A stretch of 64,000 bases of DNA from Argentina anserina (taxonomy: Eukaryota > Streptophyta > Magnoliopsida > Rosales > Rosaceae). The notes beneath the pieces are model-generated. The model saw only the letters and a program-made list of their open reading frames with translations. It searched no databases and was not told the origin of the DNA. The stretch covers positions 20,336,001-20,400,000 of the forward strand of contig NC_065876.1 of the NCBI RefSeq assembly GCF_933775445.1. Direction: 5' to 3'. Shown here piece by piece: positions 46,067 to 58,488 of the stretch (positions are counted from its first letter, which is position 1; every line of letters starts with the position of its first letter). The position numbers and the translations under genes were made by a program.

Positions 46067-47034
46067 CTTTCTATTCGTTGATGTTCCAGAAAATTTTCCT
46101 TCATTAAAGATAGTGAGGACGTTGAGCTGAGTTCGTAGACAAGCGATACAGCTAGTTTATGTATCGTATGTGAAAATTATGATATATCAAAGTTTAAGCG
46201 TCACATTTAGATTAATATTTCTACAAGGGAAATATTGTACTTTGACAATGGACACCCTAGACTTTTTAATTTCCTTTTCTTCTTCCTCTCGGCTGCTGGA
46301 CCTTCTCTTCTTCCCCGCACGTTTTTTTCTTTTCCTCTTCCTCTTCTGTCGCCGTCAAAAGCTTCAGCTTCGGCCACCACCTCACCAAATCACCACCACC
46401 ATTCGGTTAGCCACTTCATTCCGACCAAAACCAACCCAAGAATCAAAAGTACACCATCATCTTTCATCTCCGCCTTCACCAGTCGACTTGCCATCAAAAC
46501 TTCTTCACTCTCCGTCCACAACCTCGTCGCATCGCCATTATAGCTCGACTCTGGAGCTAAAGAAGGGCAAACTCCAGAAGTTTGGGTGTCGTTTGAGCTC
46601 TGGTGACCCCAGTCCCGACACAATCCAATTCGATGGCTTTGTGATCTCCAAATTTCGATGACAATCTAGCCTAGCTACGACTAAAGTCAGAGTTAGCACC
46701 TCTTGTTCATCAAAACCCATATCCCTGACCTTCGATATGTCCAGCTCTGCCTGTAGCTCTGCCACCCACAGTGGCTAGGGTTTTCAGAAACAATTTCTTA
46801 TAGGTAGCTCTTGCTTTCTCTCTTGTTTTGAAGCCTATGTTTATATTGGATCGAGTTCTAATACAGTCCTTTGAATTTCTGGATAAATGGTGAGGATTAA
46901 GTTGCTAAGTTTAGAGCACCTGAGAAGCTAGGAGAGTTTTGTAGTTTGGAATGTCGTGTTTTGATGAGGGAAGGATTGTAGAGCTACTTTTAGCTAAATT
47001 ATGGATTTAAGGTAAGGACTATGATTCTGTTCGG

Positions 47035-47478
47035 CAAGGTTCTAAAAAACGCTAGGCGCTAGTCTGGCAGAAAGCTGGGGATTAGCGCCTAGAGGACTAG
47101 CCGAAGGACTAGGCGGGGACCAAACGGTTTTTTATTTTTAACTCTGAATGATATTTATATAAAACAAAAATATATTTGGAATCATAGTGTTCAAATATTG
47201 TGAAAATACTCAAAATGTAGATAAAATGTTCCACAACAATAGTACAATGGGATTCTAGAAATAAAAAAGTATTGTGATTTTGATTTTTCCAAGCATATGC
47301 CTGAAAAAAATTCAAACTCAAACCGTCTAGGTTCCAATTAGGCGGTCGATTAGGTAGACTAGTCAACCGACTTTCAGCTTCCCCTCTAGCTTTGGGGACT
47401 AGGACATAATGGGGCGGTGAGTGACAGCCTAGCGCCTAGGCGGGGACTAATCGGGCCTAGGAGATTTTTAGAACCTTG
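47035..47478. mobile_element. hAT-like MITE, 444 bp
   Basis: The ends are caaggttctaaaaaacgc on the left and caaggttctaaaaatctc read inward from the right, an almost perfect inverted repeat. Flanks CTGTTCGG (47027-47034) and CTCTTTGG (47479-47486) agree at 6 of 8 positions. Subterminal words are ctaggcg/gcgctag. There is no coding capacity. It sits inside the old LTR. Confidence 0.75.
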
Positions 47479-49289
47479 CTCTTTGGTGATGCAGAATCAG
47501 ATCGATAAATATATGAATGGTTGTTGATATTTTTGATGTGTATTAGGTATTGAATTTGTCCAAGGATAGCAGCAATGAGAGGCTTAAATCTGAATGGAAA
47601 TGAGGACATGGTAAGGTCCTTTTGTAATTCTGGTACCTTACTTTCAAACTGAGATGTTGTTGAATCGGTTGTTATCAAAGCATGTTGTAAGAAATCAGAA
47701 GTAATGGATTATAATGTTGCTTTGTTGGGGGTTTTGTGAGAAATTGTTATACGTTTGGTGCTTGTTTTCCTGCTGGTTCGGTGAACAATTGGTTTAGATT
47801 TTGGTGGAGAACTTATTTTTGAATAAGGTCGTGCTTGAGTATTTGTCTTTTGAAAATAGAATGAAGTTATGTTAAATCATAGTGTGAAATTAGTTCAACA
47901 AATTATTTGGATATACTTAGTTTACCTAAACATGGTACACCTTGAGAGTTAATTGGAAATCAAAATGGATTCGTTTGAGTTTACAGTCTATATTGCTTAC
48001 TATGATTATGACATATTGAGTTAATGTTCACATTCAAGCTTGAGGTAGAGAATGACATGAATAAAACCTATTCTGTGAGGCTTGAATGTCATTACTTTAC
48101 CATGTCCCAAAATGAACTTCTGGATTGGAAATTTACATTCGGGAACGGTAGGACTGATAAAGTAAAGTTGATGGTCTCACGGTTCAGAAGTTAAAGTTGA
48201 GCGCATCATATCCCGATATGAGAAACTGAATGAAAGTTAAGGATCATGAATGGTGTATTTTTTTAGAAGAATAAGTCGAATGGATTTGGTCTGATCATGT
48301 CCTAGTGTTAAGAATCTTCAGTTAAATTATTTAATTGAGTTTGGCTTATAATAATGTTTGTTGTCATTCAAGTTTGAGGAAGTGAATGATATGGGTGAAA
48401 CCAATATATCTCCATATCCCTAAATAAACCTAAAGAGGTGAAGTTACACCTGGGAATGGCTATTGGTTTCATTTCTTGTAATATAATCGGTAAAGCAAAG
48501 TAAGGTATCAAGTCGGATTATGACCGGGCATAGTATGAATGGGCATTTGGGATGTTTAAATATGGTATTATTTAGTTGAGTAAGAAAGGGGTGTGAGCCA
48601 ATAGTAGCCACTTAATAGAGATCTAAATTATGTTAACTTGTTAAGGACATAAAGTGACTCACCCTATCATGATTGACTTTTTCCTAACTCTCGGCAACTC
48701 ATTAAAGAGTTGAAGTAAGGTGGTACACGTTCACTTATCGAATTTAATATGTGATAAAGGAGCTCAAGGGTGTGCGTAAAGATCGAGCAATAAGTGTTTG
48801 AGAGTCAGAAATCAAGCTAGTATGAGTAGCCTTCCATTCTTTGAAAAACGTCACGGTTCATGGAATGTTTCGGACATCGTCAGACTTAGGCCTTAAACAG
48901 TGAGTTAAACTTTGTTTCTAAAGAAGTGCATGCAATTACTTATTGGCTTTAAATTTCTTGTTTAAACTATTTCATTTGCATGGGCATTTATTATGCTTAA
49001 AGTAAAGTTACTCACTCAAAAGCAAAAATAAGTTTCTAGATACTTTAAAAACTTCCTTATTATTCAATCTATTCTACATGAAGTTTTATTGAGCTTTCTC
49101 GTGAGTAAATTAATTATATTTATATATAAATTTTATGGATATAAAGTTATAAGAGTTATTGAGTTACAAAATAAAGGAAAGATATATCTAAAGGAAAGAA
49201 AAGGGAGTTGTTTTTATTTACCTTATGAGTATCTAATCCTAGAAGTAAAGAAATATTGTGATCCAGTTTCTCCGATTACGTGCACGTAT

Positions 49290-49440
49290 ACCTCCACGCT
49301 CTGCTTGTGTATTGATGGACACACAAGTGCATGACCAGATCCCCCGCTCTGCTTATGTTGAGTTCGCTCAACATAAGTGCATGACCAGTTTTCCGTCATG
49401 CTCTGCCTTTCTAACTTAGTCATTGTAGGTGCATGACTAG
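49290..49440 (+). repeat. Three hairpin modules ending tgcatgac(c/t)ag
   Basis: The pattern (c/t)gctctgc, then an inverted repeat, then tgcatgaccag occurs three times. The second module is a perfect 11-bp stem, cttatgttgag/ctcaacataag, with a ttcg loop (49352-49377). The first has a cttgtgt/acacaag stem; the third is degenerate. It lies in the old LTR. Confidence 0.6.
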
Positions 49441-50110
49441 TTTATTTTGTTACAAGTTTGGTAATGCTTTAAGCTTATAAGATTTTTCAGAGATTAAGTT
49501 TCCAAGAAGTATAACATATCAGCCTCGATTCTTTATCTTACTTTCACTATGGGTTTACTATATAATACAGGTTTTTACGAATCAGTGATTTATTTTTCTC
49601 CAACAAAGTTTTAGAAATTTCATGCAAAGCAGTTTTAAGAAATCAAGATTTATGAGAAGCGATTTTACTATTAAATTATTTTTGTCTTCTCATTGCGTTT
49701 ATCTCACGTTTTTTATGTATTTTTTTCTCGTGGCTCTTTGGTTTTCTGTTTTGCCCGGGTTAGCACTGCTGAGGTTGGTACAGTAGTCACGTCTAGGCAT
49801 ATCCACTCAGTCAACAGGCATGCTTGCATATTGCTTAGTTGAGTTGTATATATGTTGTGATGAGAGTTTATAGATGCTATTAGCTATATTGATTTTGCTT
49901 TGAAATATTGGAGAAGTGATATTTTTTATATTGTATTCATTAATGGATATTGGAGTATGGTTATAGCAGAAGACAGATGGTCCTAGTTGAGTGAAATAGT
50001 AGACTTGTGTTTTTAGAAGCGTATCATTTGATCAACAAGTTTTGGGTAGTCCATTTTTAGGGGAGAATATTCTGAATTTTTGACATAATCGTTCTCTAAT
50101 TTTAGTTACA

Positions 50111-51039
50111 CATGTCCATCTCGGATTTCAATGGGAAATCCAAGAGCGGGTTTGTCATTAAACCCAACAGTGTATCTTTCGACCAAAATAACAAGTGTAA
50201 CCCTAACCCTCAGTTGTAGGGATCTTCCCTTAACACTAAGGGAGTACTCGCCACCAGCATCAAAATATAAACCCTGCAACATCCCTAACTTTGACGCCAC
50301 ACTCGTCGTCATCGCCATAGAAGCTTTCGATGGCTCATCATTCCCTGCACTAGTTTGCTCGGTCTCCACTCTCCATAGCTAGACGCTTCAGGGTCTTCTT
50401 ATTCCGACTCCCACTAAGCCTCCCCAGCTTCTTAGGAGACATCTTCAGAATTCCCAAAGCCTTGTTGACCCTCATGACAAACCCTAAAGCCTCGATCAGG
50501 TTGTAGCTCGAAGGGCATTACTTCCATGCAATGCTTCATCATCACGACCACAGTGCAACCAAGTAACCTTCATTAGAGAGGGAAACTCAGGCATTGTCTT
50601 CATTTGCACCGACCTCTTCTTTTTAGGAAAGAGAGATTGCATATTAGGCAGTACGTTCTGTTGCATATTAGGCAATACGTTCTGGGGTAGAGAGTGTCGC
50701 AGGGGTATAATTACCACGAAAGACCAGTGATAGAGGAGCATACAGGTTGGACCCGGAACCTTAACCTTCCTCCAATTCTCGAGCATACGGCAACCCACCA
50801 TGATTTAACATCATGTAGTTGTGACAACAGCAGACCAAGTGCACATACTTATAAGTGCACACACAACGTCGAACAACGACACACAACAACAACGATTAAA
50901 GTGCACCGGTTCATTCAAAGTAGGGTTAACCTAATCCTAGGCACTCCTCTAGTGTGCGCCGCTGAATCAACTTGCAGATCTAGACCAATTGTTTCCCCCA
51001 CCAGCAGGGCGGTCGGTTCCATGAGGAAAGCCGCCAGCA
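50111..51039. other. Unresolved sequence with a minus-strand open stretch
   Basis: A minus-strand frame at 50106-50369 (METEQTSAGNDEPSKASMAM and onward, then LVILVERYTVGFNDKPALGF) begins with an ATG but matches no family I know. Near 50631-50684 a 24-base unit, minus-strand cagaacgtaytgcctaatat plus gcaa, is repeated twice. The upstream minus frame is full of stops. It may be the edge of an older element. Confidence 0.3.
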
Positions 51040-51047
51040 GGTTGTGA

Positions 51048-51682
51048 ATAGAGGTGGATCCAGCCAATGGCTTGCCTGAGCTGGAGCCCATGAAGAAATT
51101 TGAAGCCCACAATATTTTGTAAATGTATGCTAGCCCAAGGAAAAAAAAGATTTGGTATGTGTTTGCGAGTTGCACACAACAAAAGAAGAAGCAATGTGAA
51201 TGTGTGATCTACCAATCTCCATTGCTGCTCGCCTGCTCCAGTTCTTCGCCAGACTCCACTGATCTTCCCACCCTCACAGATTGTAGTCTCCATTGCTACT
51301 CGTCTGCTCCAGTCCTCTGTCACACTCCTCCAGTCCTCCTACCTTCATAGATCGTAGTCTCAACTACTGATCAAGTCCCCTCCGCCACACTCCTCCTATC
51401 CACCCACCCTCATAGTCATAGATGGAGTTGCGACACTAACACAGAAGAAGTGGCCCTAGACGACGACTGATTTTCTGGATTAGGGAATTAGGTGATCTGC
51501 ATTCTTCACTACTTCTTTACCTAATCATCTTCACTCAACTTTCAACCATTTCAGGTACTATCTGATTGACCGACGATTTCATATGGATTAGTTCTCTGAT
51601 TTCAATTCACATTGTCAAAAAATGATTTTGCCTTCGGCCAATTTTGAAGCCCTCCCTAGAATCCAATCTTAAATCCGCCCCT
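51048..51682. mobile_element. Non-autonomous hAT-like element, 635 bp
   Basis: Flanks are GGTTGTGA (51040-51047) and GGTTATGA (51683-51690), 7 of 8 matching. The ends are inverted: atagaggtggatccagc on the left and aggggcggatttaagatt read inward from the right, like plant hAT ends with a ggggcggat core. The interior has CT-rich phrases (tgctccagtcctc) repeated loosely at 51230-51410. No transposase. Confidence 0.65.
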
Positions 51683-51699
51683 GGTTATGAACCTCCACC

Positions 51700-52768
51700 T
51701 AGATCCACACAATGTCTAATGGAACCGCCTAAAGTCCCATAAACAATCATAATCATTGATGATGATCATGACACGCTGAAACTCTACGGTCCTCCCTTCT
51801 TGATACAAGGAAGATCACGTTTAGTAACAAAGGTAAACAAAAATCGATCCCCCCATGCAAATATAACGAGCAACACCCCTTAAGGAGTAAAAGGTAACTT
51901 CTTGTGTCGTATTCAATCAATTAACAAGGTGGCTGAGATCAACATGTTCACATGGTGGCCGAGAGAGATCTTTGAAGCAAGGTGGGCTGTCATGGAGGCA
52001 AGCTGACTAGCCATGGGAGTAAAGCGCCGCACAACAAAGGAGATTTTCGAAAATAAACCCTAACCTTAGGTTGAGACGTGAAAGAGAGAGATAAGGAGAA
52101 AACACTCTAGGGTGACACAGTATCAATGCAAACGCATATCATTTTCTGTGATTGAGAATGGAAAATCTGAGCATATGTATGATGAGGTGATCAATGTAAA
52201 TTTATCTATGAAAATAGAGGTTTTCCTACCCTACTTTTGTAATGTTTTTCTCTTAATTATCTTAATTTTAGTTAGTTTTGTGTTATAGGTGTCATGGAAG
52301 CACAAGATGGAGAAATAACGTAAATGATCAAAATTAATGAATTCGAGCTGAGTAAGGAAGTTGTTACCTTATGATGCTAGGAATCCTTGCTACATGAGGA
52401 GCTTTAATTGGGTATGTTAAGCATTGTTGTTAGGAAGAGTCATATTTGGACTAGGAAATCGTTCTAGACCAGGGCATTTTGATGGAGAAGTAATTGGCCG
52501 CCTACAAGTCAAATGCTACAAGTCATCCCACTTTATAGGACTCCACATGACAACTCATGATGAACTAGATCGAGTTTGTGTTGTATATAAATAGAAAGCT
52601 ATGTGAGTCTAGTTTCCTATGTCGTTAGAATCACATCAATAGTTATTTTCTAAAAGGTGAGTTATGATGTAATCTTTGCACGAAGGTTAGATCCTGCGAT
52701 TTCAAAAATCCTAAATGGAAAGACTTTGCGATCAAGTATGAGCTTTGGAGACTATTATGGGAGAGTAT
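51700..52768. other. No gene recognised
   Basis: No coding region or element border could be fixed. The stretch around 52090-52330 (gagagataaggagaaaacac, ggtgtcatggaagcac) has a retroelement flavour only. Confidence 0.4.
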
Positions 52769-52778
52769 TTTCGAGATA

Positions 52779-53863
52779 GGCATAAATGCCGATTTGCACC
52801 CCAAACTTGGTCTTAATTGTCAATTTGCACCCCGAACTTGCATTTGAGTCAATTTACCACATAAACTTGGTAAAAATTGCCGATTTACACCCCGAACTTG
52901 CATTTGAGTCAATTTACCTCCTAAACTTGGTAAAAATTGCCGATTTGTACCCTATCCGTTAAATTTAATGTTTTCAATCCAATTTTAAGTCACGTGTCAT
53001 GCATTTAAGGGGTAACATTGTCTTTATATATTTATTCATATTGAATAATGAAATAAATTAATAAAATTACTTAAGAGGAACACTTGCTACAATGTTTATT
53101 TTTTCGAAACATGTTATTGATTTATATATTTATTATTTTATGTGATATGGTATGTTAAAAGATATTAGAAAAAATATAAATAAATAAATACATTGAAAAT
53201 TAAAAATAAATGTGTGTTCCGAGAGAATTATTATTCTACCATTGTGTGTGTCTTAGCCTTATTGGGTTTCCTGTTAGAGATAGATTCACATATTTGTAAT
53301 AGATTAAGACTCCGAATTCTACGAGATTGTGGTTATGTAATGCCTATATATTGTCCTCATTATCAATCAATATACGGTTAGGTTCTGTTCTATTATGTCG
53401 TTATTATTCTCGTTTTGTTCATCCTCCAACAATGTGTACATATAAAAATATATTTATACACAACACACTATATTTGAATGGGTAGGTATATTGAAAATAT
53501 AATTCAAAGTAGGGTTAAGTAGGTAGAAAAAAGATGTAAATAAATAATTTGATTAACAAAATAATCCTCATTTTAAAGAATATTTTTATTTGTTTTTAAG
53601 AAAAATATAAATATAAAATGACAACATTACCCCTCATGTGCATGACATATGACGCAAAATTAGATAGAAACAGTTAAATTTAACGGATGGGGTGCAAATC
53701 GGAAATTTTTACCAAGTTTAGGAGGTAAATTGACTCAAATACAAGTTCAGAGTGTAAATCGGCAATTTTTACCAAGTTTAGGAGGTAAATTGACTCAAAT
53801 GCAAGTTCGGGGTGCAAATTGACAATTTCAGCCAAGTTTGGGGTGCAAATCGGCATTTATGCC
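52779..53863. mobile_element. Mutator-like MITE, 1085 bp, exact 10-bp TSD
   Basis: An exact TTTCGAGATA flanks both ends (52769-52778 and 53864-53873). The terminal inverted repeats are long, about 250 bp, starting ggcataaatgccgatttgca. Each arm itself contains two or three tandem units of about 60 bp built on ccccgaacttgcatttgagt and ctcctaaacttggtaaaaat. Long repeats and a duplication of about 9-10 bp fit a MULE-derived element. The middle is AT-rich and holds an LTR-like stretch at 53236-53434. No transposase. Confidence 0.82.
53236..53434 (+). other. Possible small LTR inside the Mutator-like MITE
   Basis: This stretch is less AT-rich than its surroundings. It starts tgtgtgtcttagcc, has tcaatcaatatacggtt like a copia LTR polyadenylation region, and ends cctccaaca. 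No clear duplication was seen. Confidence 0.35.
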
Positions 53864-56800
53864 TTTCGAGATATGTGCATAACTAAAGTACTTTAAGAGA
53901 TAAATTAATATTCGTAATGAGATGTTCTTATTCTTGAAAATGAGGTTAAGAACTTGTTTGAAGAGTCCCCTCAACAACGTATCATGGCAACAAGGACATC
54001 AGATATATAATTTCTTGTTGTGCTAAGAGAAAAACACATTATAAGTTCTTATCATGTTAAGAAAATAGCATAATGAGATTCAATGTGCCATCATTTCAAG
54101 AATGAACATGTAACAAATGAGTCATACTTTATTTAGTATTTGTAAATGTAAAATTATTTATGTGTAATATGAAAATATTAATATGTATATCTGATGGGGT
54201 CCATGTGAAGTCTCGAATTTCTATAATTTTATGCATTTAGCGAAATATTAATGTAGCACGTTAGCCCGAAGCCGAGCCTGATAAAAATTATTATTTTAGC
54301 GAGGTTATTACTTAATCAGATATTAGTATAACGAGGTGTTATTGTATTATATTGTCTACTGTATTGGTTCTTTTTGCTTGATAAAATTAAAACTAACTGA
54401 GCCAATTATTGAGGGTAGCATGGAGGATTAAAAATTTACAAGTGGCATCACCATGAGTGGTTTAGAACCAATAAAATTGATAAGAAATTCATTAAAATTA
54501 CCATGTCTGAGATTGTGAGAGGATCTGTGGAGGAGCCTGAAGATGCGGACATCCGGTGGACTTTTTGGAAGCAATTGCTGAGAAGTTTGAGGATGGTGAG
54601 AAAGATGAGGCTGTTAGGCTGAATAATGAGTTTCACGGGCTTTAGTTTGATGGTATGCATAGGGAGTGTGAGAGATCATATTCTGCATAAAGTTCACATC
54701 AATGCCAAGCTTAGGATACTTAAGATGGGAGTCACTAACAACTATTTAATTCATGAGATTTTAGAATCTCTTCCCAATACCTATAGTCACTTGTGGGCCA
54801 CATACAATGCTTTAGAAACCAAGTAGTCAGTGAACAAGCTCATATCAGTCTATATATGGATGAGGAGAACATAATCAAGAAGGAGGCTAAACCTCAACCA
54901 GCCGCTGCAGTGAACTTGGTTGGCAATGCGAAGAAGAAGAAGTGTCTATTTAAACCTAAACATATCACCACCTTTAAGAAATCTGAAAGTTCTGGTCAAC
55001 CTAGACTTGAGAAAGGTATTTAAACCTCATAATGCTTTTGGTAATGATGTTATGTTCAACTGCTTTTTTGTAAAGAAGGAGGCCACATGATGAAAGATTG
55101 TGCCAAGTGAAAAGCCTTGATGATGAAATAGGGTGACTATTTTCTAGATTTTTTTTTCAGAGGTTAATTTTCTTAACGTTAGTTCACATACTTACTGGCT
55201 AAATTCAGGATCACCAATACACATTACTACTTCTTTTCAAGGTATCATAAGGAGGAGGGCTCCCAAGGTAAGTGAGCAAATTAAACGTGTGAGTTGGAAA
55301 TGGCTAATTGGCCAAAGAGTGGCAGTCAAGGTCATAGGAGGCTTGAAGATTGATCTAGGCTTAGGAAATTTTCTTCATTGTCGAGAAGTTTATGTTATAC
55401 CTTCCCTTAAAGAGGAATTTAATTCATTGGTCTTTATGTTAGTATTGGTTGTAGATTTGTTATTGATTTCACTGGAGTTAAGATTTTTAGAGTTTCTAAA
55501 TTTCTTGGTTGTGGTTCTTTTTCAAGCAATTATCTTAAATTAAATTGTTTTGTGGTTGAGAAAGAAATTTTGATGCTTGAAACTAATGCAGCCACTAAAA
55601 CAGAAATAGAATTAGAGGAGGTTTTTTTTTGGGTAAGCGATCTAAGGGCTAAATAGCGCCCTTAGTCGAATTATAGGAGTAAAAAGTACTTTGTTCAATA
55701 ACAAGTCAGCTTTTTTATGGCGCATGAAATTATGCCATATTTCTGGAGAAAGACTTAAACAACTAGAGAACAATGGTATTTTGTATGTTTTGAGTTATGA
55801 TTATTTGACTAATTGCATTGATTGTTTTAAGAAAAATTAGCAAATAAATGAAAAATCGATGCAGTTAGGAGCACTGTGTTATTGGAACTTATACATGTAT
55901 ATATTTATGGACCATTTAAGCATAAGACTATGTATAAATAATTATTTCATTAGATACATAGATCGATGATTACTTGAGGTACTATTATATGCTTTCAGAA
56001 AAATCTCAAGCACTGCAAGCTTTTAAATCTGAAGTCAAGCTGCAGTTAGAGACTAATATTAAGACTGTAAGAACTTATAGATGTGGAGTGTTTTATGGGA
56101 GACATACTAGTGCATGCTAGCAAAATGGACCATTTGCATTATTTTTTGCAAGAACATGGCATTAAGACACAATATTAAAATAGAGTAGCAAAGAGAAAGA
56201 ATAGAACCTTACTCAATATGGTTAGATCTATGATGTGTACTGCAGGCTTACCAATTCTTCTATGGGGTGAGGCTCTTAAGACTGCAAACTACTTTCACAA
56301 CAAATCACCATCTAAAGCTGTAGAAAATACACCTTTTGAGTAATGGTGTGGTAGGGAGCTGCTAGCTTGCATCACTGCCATGTATGGGGGTGTAAGGCTG
56401 AGGCAAGAATTCCAAATATGATGCAAGAAATAATAGGTCCTACAACAATGAATTGCAATTTCATAGCTAGGCTATTGTGAAAAATCAAAAGGGTACAAAT
56501 TTTATACACCTTATAGAACCAACAAGACTATGGAAACAAATCAAGCAAAATTCTTGAATGAAGGTATTCTCAGCAATAATTTTGAGGATTTATCCTTAGA
56601 ATTTGATGAGATTTCAAAAGATGAAGATTTAGATATGTGTGTAACTTTAGTGTCAGATTCAATGCCTATTGTGTCGAAATTTGGTTTAAATCATAATAAT
56701 TAGTTAAATATGCATAATGCAGTTTATGAACCACATGTTCATGCAACATACCAAAATCTAGAAAATCTTCAACATTAGGGTATTAATTTACAAAATCAGC

Positions 56801-57465
56801 CTTAAAATATGGATTTAGATCCTCAGGATATAGTAAACCCTCCACTTAGACATTCACATAGAGTCAAGAAGCCCAAATATGGTGTTGATAGTGAGTATCT
56901 AGTCTACTTATAGGAGCAAGAAGCACTAGCAGAAGATGATGATTTCATGAGCTACAAGCAAGCTTGAGATAGCAGTGAGTTAAGTAAGTGGGAATAAGGC
57001 ATGCATGAAGAAATAATTTTGTCTAAGAATAAAGTATGGGATTTAGTGGAACCTAACCCTAATCATAAAGCTATAGGTTGTAAATGAGTGTGTAAGACTA
57101 AAAGAGATGCTACTGGTAATATAGAAAGACACAAGCTAGACTTGTAGCAAAAAGTTTTACACATGAAGAAGACAGAGATTATGATAAAACTTTTTCTCTA
57201 GTTTCAACTAAAGACTCTTTTAAAATAATAATGGCTCTTGTAGCTCATTATAATATAGAATTACATCATATGGATGTAAAAACAACATTTTTGGATGGAG
57301 AATTAGAAGAGACTATCAATATGAAGCAGCCTGAAGGTTTTGTGGAACCAAGGAAAGAGAATTATGTTTGCAACTTAAGAAATCAATCTATATATGGATT
57401 TAAGCAAGCATTGGTATAAGAGTTTTATTCATTTATATCATCTTTTGGCTTTACAAATTACATAT

Positions 57466-58236
57466 ATATATATATATATATAATTTTTTTTAAGATGATG
57501 AATACTTTCATTCAGATCGCAAACAAAAGCGAAGAGGATGCCTCTACACGCCACCCGCTACCACATTTTCAAGGTAGACAAAGATTCATGACAAAGCCAA
57601 AAGGAACATATCATGCCCACCTATCTAAGCAATAAGCACCATGCTAAACCATGCTAAAGAAAACTTCATGATCAACATGGGAACAATAACCAAACAAAGC
57701 GAAAGAAACACACAACAAAAAACTAGAGTTCAAAGCCAAACAAATGAAAAGAAATAATTAAACGAGCAAACCAAAAAATAGAAAAACTAAAAAGGGCCAA
57801 AGTACAGGCTTGCACCAGTGATTGGGCTAGGAAACCCAGTCCTAAACCCAGGCCCGAAAGCCCATGCCCAATCTTGGCCACATCCCATATCTGCTTCTGC
57901 CAGGCAGCACCGCCACCCTGCATCACAGTTACACTCGCCACCGCCTCTACCTTGGGCCTCTGAGAGCACCTTTCCGCCATCATGCCCAACACTGCCTAAC
58001 CATTTAACATCGCCGAGAACCTAGTGTCGCTTTCGGATAAAGATCCATCAATTCCTCATCCGTAGATCCCTTCACCGCCGACCTCCTCGACGCCAAGCAC
58101 CTTGAAACCGATAGTTGCATAGCCATCCGGTTCTCCAAACCAACACTAATAACACCACAAATTTCCAGCGTAGTCATCGGATCTCTAAATCACGATGGCA
58201 CGAGGTAGCCGACACGCCACCATGCCAGCGCATCCA
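57466..58236 (-). mobile_element. LINE 3' fragment inside the copia relic
   Basis: Read on the minus strand it ends with gaatgaaagtattcatcatc followed by a poly(A) run (57485-57492 on the plus strand as T), the usual plant LINE tail. Flanks ttacaaattacata and ttacagaaaacata agree at 11 of 14 bases, which fits a LINE-type duplication. No RT motif; it is a 5'-truncated copy. Limits are good to about 10 bases. Confidence 0.6.
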
Positions 58237-58488
58237 CTTAGTCTTACAGAAAACATAGTTGATGAATGTGTTTAGATTACAATTGCAAAGAATGATTTTA
58301 TTTTTTGTAATTTTATATGTCAAGGACATTCTTTTAGCTAGTAGTAGTGTCAAATTGTGAAAGAGACTAAATCTCTTTTGTCGAGTAATTTTGACATGAA
58401 CGATTTAGGTGAAGTTTCTTTGTCTTATGAACTGAAATTAAGAGACATAAATTTAGTATTTTAGGCTTGTCTCAGCATAATTACATTA

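Larger units (their letters stand above)
37727..50110 (+). mobile_element. Old long gypsy-type LTR, split by later insertions
   Basis: TGTAACACCCC at 37727 and TTTTAGTTACA ending at 50110 are a matched TG...CA pair of the kind seen on plant gypsy LTRs. Between them lie the inner gypsy element (37859-46066) and a MITE (47035-47478). What remains is about 3.7 kb of non-coding sequence. After the inner element, the region at 46072-46190 aligns loosely, phrase by phrase, with 38030-38140 of the inner LTR (gacttt.attc, ttccttca, gagttcgt). This suggests a related family. No target duplication was found (ttaaa against catgt), so the borders are provisional. Confidence 0.5.

Noticed and set aside
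46170..46661. 163-codon Ser/Pro-rich frame
   Set aside because: It lies inside the old LTR, lacks any domain, and is CT-rich low-complexity sequence.
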